The translations under genes and the position numbers were made by a program. A DNA stretch of 64,000 nt from Stenopsyche tienmushanensis (Eukaryota; Arthropoda; Insecta; Trichoptera; Stenopsychidae). The notes below the pieces were generated by a model. It was not told the origin of the DNA. It did no database searches and saw only the letters and a program-made list of their open reading frames with translations. Of the stretch, positions 38,590-46,465 are shown one piece after another. How positions within the stretch are numbered: position 1 is the stretch's first letter; each line of letters opens with the position of its first letter. The DNA is taken from contig WACJ01000115.1 in the NCBI GenBank assembly GCA_008973525.1, positions 372,001 to 436,000 of the forward strand, written 5' to 3'.

Positions 38590-38820
38590 TCGTTCGTTGC
38601 ATAAGTGCATGTTCATGGTTTCCGCGCGAGCGCGTCGACTCGCGCTCGCCGGTCGATCTGCTGCATCAGCAGGAGTGCACCGATTCCTGCACCACCAGCT
38701 CCGACAACGTCACTGAAGTCCCGCGCGTCTTTGGCGAGCGGCCGCGGACTGGCGGCAGCGCGACGTGCACCATTTTCCCGACCACGCGCGTTTGCGCGCA
38801 ACTATTTGCGGGATAAATAA
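38590..38820 (+). other. CpG-rich GC patch with competing open frames (possible exon or promoter)
   Basis: This patch is GC-rich and CpG-rich inside AT-rich DNA. Three frames stay open. The plus frame ending at the TAA at 38814-38816 (encoding LLHQQECTDSCTTSSDNV and then PRVFGERPRTGGSATC) has mostly G or C in third codon positions, which favours real coding. A minus frame (GTSVTLSELVVQESV, from an ATG with AAAATGG context near 38773) and a second minus frame (SDVVGAGGAGIGALLLMQQI) also have high GC3. With such biased composition all frames can stay open by chance. No family was recognised and no splice sites were verified. It may be a first exon or a promoter CpG island. Confidence 0.4.
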
Positions 38821-38824
38821 AAAA

Positions 38825-38962
38825 ATGGACGTACTCTCGCGACACGCTTACAATTTACATAACCTAAGCTTAATCGATAACGATGATTTTCACCGTCACA
38901 AAAAGCATGTTCGTAAATGTGTAAGCTTGTTAAAAAACCGTTTATGCTACGTAAGCTGTTAA
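38825..38962 (+). CDS. unassigned 45-codon open frame after the CpG patch
   Basis: An ATG in good context (AAAAATGGAC) opens a frame encoding MDVLSRHAYNLHNLSLIDND and then a basic HKKHVRKCVSLLKNRL stretch, ending at a TAA at 38960-38962. It lies between the two CpG-rich patches. No family, signal peptide or membrane segment is seen. It could be a small protein, an upstream ORF or chance; listed only because of its location. Confidence 0.12.
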   Translation: MDVLSRHAYNLHNLSLIDNDDFHRHKKHVRKCVSLLKNRLCYVSC

Positions 38963-39141
38963 TATAATATTTAATAAAAATTGGATGGATTATTTATGTT
39001 TGTTACAAGCGACATCAGAGTGATGTGTAAAAATATTTTTTGGCTTTTAGCACAAAATGGCAGTGGATTCGATAATTGTCCAAATAGATTTAAAAAATAC
39101 AGCATCGCCAAATGTATATTTACTAAGTTCGTGTATACGAT

Positions 39142-39167
39142 TATATATACATATATATATATATATT
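39142..39167. repeat. (TA)n microsatellite
   Basis: TATATATAC followed by ATATATATATATATAT; a simple-sequence tract. Confidence 0.85.
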
Positions 39168-39584
39168 TCACAAGGGGAGTCCGTAAAAAGCGAGTCAAAG
39201 AATTTTGCAAAATTCATATGAAAAAATTCGATTTAAAAAAAATATTATTGTTAAAATTTATGTGTAAATATCATTATTCAATATCACAGTTTCTTCGCTT
39301 TTCTTTGTTTTATTTTATGCACGTTTTAGAATGCGTTCGCAAAAAAAAGTTGCGAAAAGTTTATCTGCGGATTGATTACGTCACTGTACACAGTTTCATT
39401 GAATATCACCTCTTAATCGCGTGCCATTATATTTTACACGCATTATGAGCCGTGGCTTGTTTTGAAAGTCAAGTGGCGTACCATGCTGGCGATTTATTTA
39501 TTTTTTCGTGTTTTTTCAGTTAAAGTTTTTTTTTCTCTTTGTACGATGAATGTTATTATCGTGTTTTCGCGAAGGCGCGATGAG

Positions 39585-40010
39585 GTATTTCGGGCGTATC
39601 GTTATCAGGGTTATCACATCACGGGACGTATGGGGTGCACGTCCAGGTGGGGGGGGGCGCGATGCGCGACGCGCGTGCTAGGCGAAGGCGAGGTTCGCGC
39701 CAAAGGCGGGCGGGCCATTTCTGGCGCGCGCGCTCGCAAGTGTGGCGCGCGCGTGTCGGCCGGCGAGCGCCGCCACGGCTCGGGAACTGTGGCGAGGAGC
39801 GGCCCTGGCCCTCGCCCTCTCCCCTCCCGTGACGAGCGCGCACGCGCGTGGCGTGCTTGAAACTCCCGCGAGCCGTTCCCGACGACCCGCTCTCGAATCG
39901 CCCGCAATACTATTCCCATTCCCCCATAAGCGAAAGTCGCCCGTGAAGCGGACACGATATTCGGGCCACACACCGTGACCTTGAAAATTCTCTCAAAATT
40001 CGCAAGCCGA
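39585..40010. promoter_or_regulatory. CpG island, candidate promoter or 5' exon region
   Basis: The sequence changes abruptly to CpG-dense DNA with many GCGCGC runs (for example GGCGCGCGCGCTCGC near 39722), a poly-G run at 39651-39657, and no strong strand preference. Several frames stay open on both strands (39462-39860 plus, 39614-40030 minus, 39742-39978 plus), which is expected of such composition and not evidence of coding. The plus frame into 39978 (SHARGVLETPASRSRRP-like, ending KRKSPVKRTRYSGHTP) has the most protein-like composition, and a further open stretch, APEQLEELTPLLPVDVPTQQ, follows at about 40029-40090 in another frame. A promoter CpG island or an unrecognised gene remnant are both possible. 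Confidence 0.4.
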
Positions 40011-40300
40011 CTCCTCTTACATAACCGCACCTGAACAACTGGAAGAGTTAACTCCTCTCCTCCCTGTGGACGTTCCGACTCAACAAAGCGCTGGAAGATG
40101 CGAATGTATACAAATAAGACCCGAGTAGAGAAAACTTACACAACACGCCTTCCTTCGGATGCGAGCTCTAATTCTGAGCCTCTGAAATACACATAACAAC
40201 AGAGATCCTCCCACCCAACTTGCTTTGTCTAATAATCGATGGCATTTAAAAAATAGGCATAATGCCGGAATATTAACCCCCTTAAAGAGCAAAATAATGT

Positions 40301-40538
40301 CCGAATATCGTGTGTTATCGACAGTGTTTATTTATTTATATACAAACTTCACACACGCTGCGGCGGTCCTGACAGATAAATGGACTTGTGCGACTATAAG
40401 TGGCGGACAAGCAAATATTGCATCTATGTTTATGACGATTTAAATAATTTGAATTGGGAGCACTTATCTATCAGGATCGTCGCAGCATATATGAAGTATA
40501 TAAATAAATAAATACTGTCGATAGCACACAATATTCGG
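40301..40538. mobile_element. fold-back MITE with about 80-bp inverted arms
   Basis: The left arm (40301 to about 40380) starts CCGAATATCGTGTGTTATCG then ACAGTGTTTATTTATTTATA. The right arm in reverse complement starts CCGAATATTGTGTGCTATCG then ACAGTATTTATTTATTTATA. Similarity extends through GCTGCGGCGGTCCTGACAG on the left versus GCTGCGACGATCCTGATAG on the right. The arms match at roughly 80-90 percent by eye and enclose about 75 bp. There is no coding sequence. Superfamily is not clear from the ends, and a target duplication was not established. Confidence 0.85.
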
Positions 40539-40659
40539 TTATTTCTTTAAGTAAACTTAAACAATACACCAGAAATACACTTGAAATCGATGAATTATAT
40601 CATTCACGTATCATTATTAGTCGATAAATATGGGTTAAATATTTATATAATCGTACGAT

Positions 40660-40900
40660 GTACGCAAGATACTCTCTCCATCTCTATGTCCCATTCATAA
40701 TCTCTGATCTGCAAGATTCTCTATTTGTGTCTGTTTCTCTCCAAACTCAACGTGTGAGACACTTTCCGTGTCTGTCTGTCTCCGAGCTTAACGTGTAAAA
40801 ATGCTCTTTCTGAATCACTGGAATTCAGGCACAACTCTGTGTCTTACCTTATAGCTATCTTACCAAGTAACCTTCTAGCTAAGATCTGTTCTAAGAATTT
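40660..40900 (+). repeat. pyrimidine-biased low-complexity stretch
   Basis: CT-rich with repeated CTCTCTCC, CTGTTTCTCTCC and GTCTGTCTGTCTCC motifs, including a short (TCTG)n run near 40772-40781, and two copies of an AACGTGTGA/AACGTGTAA motif. Probably degenerate simple sequence. Confidence 0.45.
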
Positions 40901-40958
40901 ACAAATAAAAACGTCTGTCAACATCATTTAAAAAAAATTAAAAAAAGTGGATAAGAAT

Positions 40959-41476
40959 TAGGGGTCCCAATCAAATATTCGAATACCAAACTCAACGACA
41001 ACTGAGAGGGTTTTTTCAACAGCAGGCTCAATAAAAATGAGATTACGGCCAAGCTTAAAAGTAGAAACGTTCAATGCACTTTTTTTAAAATATGTATTGC
41101 TAAAAAGTAAATAAAATTCTGATCCTTTTGATTTCGCTGAAACCGAAAACCTCAAAATTTCACTTGATTTCTAGCCTTCGTCAACGAGAAAACGCCTTGC
41201 GCAACAGAAGATGATACTTCTCGCCTTGTTTGTGTGATGGGATCAAGAATCTTACTTCCTGAGGGAATAAATTTATTTCTAATGAAGGGAACTTTGTAGA
41301 AAAATAAGATGCTCCATTTATATTTTTATATAATAACACTAATAAAAATTCCGGGTTATATTTGAATCACCCTCGTCTACATATTTAAAATATTCGAATA
41401 CTCGAATATTCGAATATTTTACCAATTTCACATTCGATATTCGAATAATTGATTTTACGAATATTTGGGACCCCTA
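40959..41476. mobile_element. hAT element with perfect 8-bp target duplication
   Basis: The left end is TAGGGGTCCCAATCAAATAT then TCG. The right end in reverse complement is TAGGGGTCCCAAATATTCG. Flanks are ATAAGAAT (40951-40958) and ATAAGAAT (41477-41484), identical over 8 bp, the signature of hAT insertion. Inside both ends are repeated ATTCGAATA motifs (about 40976-40985 and 41396-41450). The 518-bp unit has no hAT transposase; part of its interior is a mariner 3' fragment (41180-41381). A right end of the same family sits at 53270-53311. Confidence 0.92.
41180..41381 (+). pseudogene. mariner 3' fragment nested in the hAT element
   Basis: The segment encodes a mariner C-terminal pattern across frames (DGIKNLTS-GNKFISNEGNFVEK, about 41239-41309; compare the GIEKL-RWDKCL-GDYVEK form). 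It then ends in TTCCGGGTTATATTTGAATC followed by ACCCTCGTCTA, a right terminal repeat like that at 22362-22398. The 5' part of the element is missing. Because it lies between the two ends of the hAT unit it either inserted there and was truncated, or was captured. Confidence 0.75.
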
Positions 41477-41599
41477 ATAAGAATCCACTGAGCGACCATT
41501 TCGAATAACCATCGGAACGAATCGATTTTTTTTATGAAACTATAAAAAAATATTCCTGCATATTTTACTAATAATTTATGAAATTAATAATTCGATTTT

Positions 41600-41760
41600 T
41601 TGAACCTACTAAACTGGTTTCTTCTGAACCAGAAACTGAACTGAACCAAAAAGCGAAAACCAGAAAAACCGTTATTTTTATCGAACGACATGTACTGGTT
41701 CGAAAATATCCGTTTATTTCGGTTCGGTAGACGTTTTACGCGAAAAATATTTTGGTTAAT
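41600..41760. repeat. GAACTGAACC-rich transposon-like patch, copy 1
   Basis: Repeated CTGAACC / GGTTCG motifs (CTGAACCAGAAACTGAACTG, then TTTATTTCGGTTCGGTAG). Related patches occur near 17610-17690 and 45470-45585. GGAACCGAACC-rich termini are common in insect hAT elements, so these are probably decayed hAT ends; boundaries are uncertain. Confidence 0.35.
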
Positions 41761-41814
41761 TTTTTTGTTGTACTCGTATTATATGTGGTCTTCAACATTT
41801 TGTTGTAGAATTCG

Positions 41815-41945
41815 TATGATTGTATTCATCTGATAATACTGTAAGCTTTACTCTTTTTTTATCATATTAATTGCCCTGTTAAATAAATGTATAAGATAAT
41901 ATTATTATCAGCTTATCTCTTTCTATATATTTTTATGTAACTAAT
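41815..41945 (+). repeat. diverged duplicate, unit 1
   Basis: The order of motifs TGTATTCATCTGATAATACT, CCTGTTAAAT, AAGATAATATT and TTATCTCTTTCTATATATTT recurs at about 43833-43985 as TGTATTAATCTGATAATGCT, CCTGTTAAAT, CAGACAATATT and TTATCTCTTTCTATGTATTT. The two units are direct repeats about 2 kb apart. Unit 2 immediately precedes the non-LTR fragment. Confidence 0.55.
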
Positions 41946-41989
41946 ATTGTACTCATATATCTCATTACGTTTCCTTATGCTATATACAA

Positions 41990-43832
41990 GGATTCGAACC
42001 GTTATTTTTTCATTTAGGTTTACGTTCCTGTTAAGTTCCAAAAATTTCACATTCACAAGAATGTCAAATAATGTGAAGGAGAAGTTCAAAAGAACTGTCT
42101 TAAAGGAAATACGAATTAAGAATGTTATTGAAGGATTAATAAGACGAAACGCTCTCGAAGGAATATAGAAAAGAAATATTATTTTATTTAGTCGGTGACA
42201 GAAATATTATTGGGAAAAAAATAAAGGCCACATAAACACAATACAAATGAGCTTAATGACAAACACATCAATGCCCTTATGAAACACGACGTGTATTAAT
42301 TGCAAACTAAAGTGGCCATTGAAGAATATTGAGGATCTTGTGATCAGATAGAAAAACGTCGTTGAATCAATAGAAAAATAATATTTTGACGTAGGAATAT
42401 TCGGAATTGGGCCAACTTAAGAATAGAGCGACTGTTTAATCTATACCTGGTATGTGTGATAGTTGCTTACATCTGAAGAAATGCACGGAATCGCATCAAA
42501 ATTAAGATGTCAGTATACCTTAGGAAATTTATCTATAATTGGATTATTTTATAAATACATATTCATTATAAAGCCGGTATATTGAAGCTCGCCATGAAAT
42601 AAATTCTTATGTATGTGGGGAAGAAAAGCAACTCATGTAATTTCAGGGATAGGGCCACCATTGCATTACAGGTGCTATTGGGTTTATAGTTGCATTGAAA
42701 CATTTATATTGAAATTCTAAACAAAGTGACATTTCAATAATATAATGTACGAGTACTTAGAAAGTGAATGCCGTATTAATATTCTGAAAAGTTTTTAGAT
42801 CAGTACTTTCTAAAGAGCTCTTGAAATCTCGGTAAGAGTCCATAAGAGATGACTGATAAGATCAGTTATTTTTGTTGATTAAAGTGTTTAAAATAAGTAC
42901 ATTTGGAAATTGTTTTTAAAAAATTGAACATCTTGAAAATATATATCATATTGATAAATTAATTAAATTACAAAATAGATGGTTAACAACTTATTTTAAG
43001 AAGCCCATAGGATTTGTTTGAGTAGTAGGGGCCACCTCGAACAATTTGATTGAGCATTGAATTTTTAGCTCAAATGTTATCAGAAACTCATTTGGTTGAA
43101 TATGATTTAGTGCACTGGATTACATATTTATAAAAATCGATTAAAAATATATCATTGGCAGAGGTGATTAGATATAATATTCAAATTGAAAAATGAATTA
43201 GTTATGGAAGATACGGAAAAGAATGTCCTTAAGACATTTAATAGATATAGAACACATGGCATGTTTGATATGTTAAATATCCATAATTACTCATTTATCA
43301 AAATCTTTACTAAAACAACCGAGTAAATTTTATTATTATTCATGATAAATGATAAATAAAAACGATTTAATGTGATAACTTACAAGATAATAGTTCAATA
43401 TTTTCAATTTTTCCCATCTCAAATATCTTTAAAGTTGTTCACGATGCCAATATTTGCAGTCACTAACTTTTTCCGGATAAAAATTTCAAAGTTATTTAAC
43501 TCAATCTGGAGATGATTTAAAATACTTCCATATATTTTCTAAATTTCCATTGCCCTAAGACTTGAAAGATGTGCTATTATTTTTTTCGACAGCAATTTTC
43601 TCACCCTTAAAACTTAAGTTGATGAATGTAAACACATTTTTTCTAAGACTATACATTTTACGGCAAATCGTAATTGCTTGAGGAAAAACAATAAAAAGTA
43701 TTCGCAGTTGAATCCCATGGACTAAAAAACGTATTTCCTAAACTTCCATTTTAACATTTTAACTGTTAAAATCGTTTCTGCTAACATATTACGTGATATT
43801 CCCTATGATTTTGTAGATTTTTTTTAAACTGT
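41990..43832. other. AT-rich DNA, one lysine-rich ORF
   Basis: A frame from an ATG at 42061 encodes MSNNVKEKFKRTVLKEIRIK and then NVIEGLIRRNALEGI before a stop at 42166-42168. It has a helical, basic look, but no family was recognised and it fades into stops downstream. Nothing else was identified. Confidence 0.35.
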
Positions 43833-43985
43833 ATTAATCTGATAATGCTGTAATCTATACTCTTAGATTATCCTGTTAAATCAATACCTCAGACAATATT
43901 TATATCAACAGATCTTAAACAACAATCTTAAACAATTATTATGTATTTTGTACAGTTTATCTCTTTCTATGTATTTAGTGTTATG
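43833..43985 (+). repeat. diverged duplicate, unit 2
   Basis: Partner of 41815-41945, with about 30-40 bp of extra sequence (an AACAATCTTAAACAATTATT stretch) before the TTATCTCTTTCTATGTATTT motif. Confidence 0.55.
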
Positions 43986-43994
43986 TACCGATTT

Positions 43995-45190
43995 TGCTTT
44001 CGGGCTGTCGTTGCGAGCAGACGTACGACCGGTTTCGCTCCGAGTGTCATCGGAGCCCTATCCTGGCGGCGGGCGCTCCGCCCTAAAACGAGAAGAGAGT
44101 CGAGAAAGATCGAGGAGTCAGCCGATGACATCAGTTACTGGCTGAACAGGAAAAACCACTACGGAGTGTGGGTATACATTGGATTCGGAATTTTCTAGGA
44201 ATTCTATTGGGGTCTACTCCGATGCTTTTCCGGGAGGTTCCGAGGTGTTTTTCCGGCTTCCCTGAGACGGGGGGAAGAAATAGAACAGCGAAAACTGGAA
44301 GTTGAACTGGGCAAGTCCATATGGATCCTTTACACGATGGCGAAGACCATGTCGAACCTCCAAAAGGATCTCGGCAACAACATCAATAACTGTAAAGATA
44401 TACATTACCGAATTCGGAGGATCAAGGTGGCATGAAAGAAGAAAATCCGGCTGCTCCGGAAAAACTTGCACGAAGCGCAGGAAAGGATAAAGCTGCTCAC
44501 CGAACAGAAAGAGACGGAGAAGGATCTGGAGAAGGCAGCGGAGTTCCAAGTTCCCCTCAGCTCGTCGATCCCGAAACCACTGGAACACCCGGAAGGTTGG
44601 AAAACGGCTTCGAAAAAGAATAAGAAAGACGTAGCAGAAGGGGCTTTGACACCGCCAGCCCCTAAAAGGCAACAGCAATGGTGACTGGGAAACAAAGCCA
44701 AGAAGAGATCGGAAACAATCGTTATTGAGCCCATATACAGGACGGAGAACCTGTCATATGTAGGCGTCTTAAACAAACTACATTTCCGAGCTGAGGTGTA
44801 AGGCGTCGCTGCGGCACGGTCAATTAGGAAGACTACTCGGAGGAACTTGTTCCTGAGACTTCGCCTGAGACTTCGCCGATGCGGAAGCGTCTAATGCAAT
44901 AATTTCACAAAAACCCTCAAGAAGCGGAGGGGCCAGTAAGCCACTCCGTTTGACAAGAGGAGGCCCCCTTCGGGTACACGGGAGAAAAGAAGGGAGGACT
45001 TAATAGCCTGAACGTCGTGCACGAGCATGTGTCTAGAGGCCAGTCGTGCACGATGAGGGACGACCAATGGAAGGGTTTAGTCAGCAAGAATCTGACACTA
45101 CTCTGGGATCAAAACCAGAGTGTCTTAGGTAAAATTCCCCTCCCACAGGAAAAACTTGTACCAACCTGGGACACCAAAATTTTCACTCAA
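43995..45190 (+). pseudogene. non-LTR retrotransposon ORF1 (gag-like) fragment
   Basis: This segment is markedly GC-richer than its surroundings. A frame through an ATG at 44337 reads MAKTMSNLQKDLGNNINN, then after one TGA KKKIRLLRKNLHEAQERIKL and LTEQKETEKDLEKAAEF, a charged coiled-coil. Proline-rich LTPPAPKRQQQ follows. Then ETIVIEPIYRTENLSYVGVL and GVAAARSIRKTTRRNLFLRL (about 44710-44860) match the conserved SYAEVLKKL...GV..IRKTR.GDLLLEL pattern of ORF1 proteins in the R1/LOA/jockey group. The zinc knuckles and reverse transcriptase are not seen, so the copy is truncated. A further frame at 45017-45205 was not recognised and may belong to the same insertion or to its target. Confidence 0.7.
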
Positions 45191-45275
45191 TATCTTTTTG
45201 ATTAATAAGTGATATACTTCTAGCTTTAATTATTATACCTTTAATTAGTTATTTATATTATATTTGTCATCTATA

Positions 45276-45287
45276 TGACAACCCTAA
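45276..45287 (-). repeat. 12-bp TGACAACCCTAA motif, possible hAT end
   Basis: TGACAACCCTAA occurs here and at 53316-53327. In reverse complement it reads TTAGGGTTGTCA, similar to hAT-type termini. Neither has a located partner end. Confidence 0.25.
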
Positions 45288-45469
45288 AACTCCAGTCTCC
45301 ATTCATAAATTGTAAATTCATAACTCCTTCATAAAAGTTGAAATCATCAGACTCATCAATTATTTAAGAGAGTAAATTTAACAATATTGTTTATTTAGAA
45401 TGTTAGTTATAAAGTAAGGAATTAAATGTTCTAAATGATACTAGAAAATACGCTTTTAGGACAAATAAA

Positions 45470-45585
45470 AATATTTGAAAATGAACCACTCGAAATGAAA
45501 ACCGCAACTGAACCGACATAAATGTATGGAACTGAACAGGAACCGAATACCTACATGAAAAATAACAGTTCGACGCCCCAATTAA
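45470..45585. repeat. GAACTGAACC-rich transposon-like patch, copy 2
   Basis: ATGAAAACCGCAACTGAACC followed by ATGGAACTGAACAGGAACCG and AAAATAACAGTTCGACGCCC. It resembles 17610-17690 and, more loosely, 41600-41760. Together with 41600-41760 it could mark the two sides of one decayed element that received the retrotransposon fragment, but the inverted match is too weak to be sure. Confidence 0.35.
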
Positions 45586-45589
45586 AAAT

Positions 45590-46409
45590 CTCTAAAAAAA
45601 CTATAAAATATGAACGATATCATACAAAAATAATATACTTTTCTTTAGTATCTTGAACCTATTTAATATTAAATCTTCCTAGAAATTAACACATTTTATT
45701 TTAAATTAAGTTTGAATATGTTATATACCTTATACGTACGTTTTTAATCCACATAAAATGATACGTGTTATACCTTCAATATTAACTATCTGATGAATAT
45801 TAAATGTATGTAATTAGATTTAAATGCAAATTCCTGAGAAAATATTTTATTCGAAGAATTCCTCTGAGTTTAACTTTGATCTGTTAACAATGTTTTGAAA
45901 AAAAATTACACCAAATATGTCATCTTATTTCTGCGCAGGTATTCAAATATTATTCGTTGTTTGCGTTTAATTTAAAAATAATGAAAATATTTACCATCCG
46001 TTGATGAAAAAATAATCGCACACGCGTAAATTTGGGTCTCCAAAAAACCCATCATTTTTGAGTAAAAAAAAAAATCTGGATATTTACTCTCGAGTGCCAT
46101 GTTGATATTGAGCCACATTTTGTAATTGTTATCCCTTTCGTCGTATATAAACATAAATCTCGCGGCGCTTTGTGTGTTACAACCGAATGTGTGGCTTCAC
46201 AGGTTGAAAATAATATTTCTCGAAGCTCAATCAAAAAATATATTGTAACAATGCCAAATGTCAACTTAAGTCTTGGTTTTTGAAGCAAAATTTTATTTAA
46301 TAGATCGTATTTAATTCAATACGTTGTAAAAAATGGATCTAAATATTATTCCATAATCATATTAGGTAGATAGTCAAAGATCTTTGCATGATAGGAGAGC
46401 TGTGTATAC
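45590..46409. other. AT-rich DNA without a recognisable feature
   Basis: Minus-strand frames at 45972-46288 carry no motif. Nothing else was seen. Confidence 0.5.
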
Positions 46410-46465
46410 CAGAGCTGTCAAATTCAAATGCTAACATGGGCCAAATTTAAAAAAAAATAAGTTAA
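46410..46465 (+). mobile_element. hAT-like transposon terminus
   Basis: CAGAGCTGTCAAATTCAAAT then GCTAACATGGGCCAAATTT has the form CAGAGGTGTCAAACTCAAA...GGGCCAAATT seen at the ends of many animal hAT elements. No matching right end was found within the next several kilobases, so this looks like a solo or truncated end. The 3' limit is approximate. Confidence 0.5.

Noticed and set aside
38981..39448. 155-codon plus-strand frame
   Set aside because: Runs through a TA microsatellite and AT-rich DNA, no motif, residue mix typical of chance AT-rich frames (Ile, Phe, Tyr, Lys).
39462..40030. Six overlapping long frames on both strands
   Set aside because: CpG-dense DNA has few stop codons in any frame; arginine-alanine-rich translations with no motif are not evidence of coding.
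44214..44776. Two long minus-strand frames (154 and 123 codons)
   Set aside because: They are antisense to the non-LTR ORF1 coiled-coil region and owe their length to its GC-rich composition.
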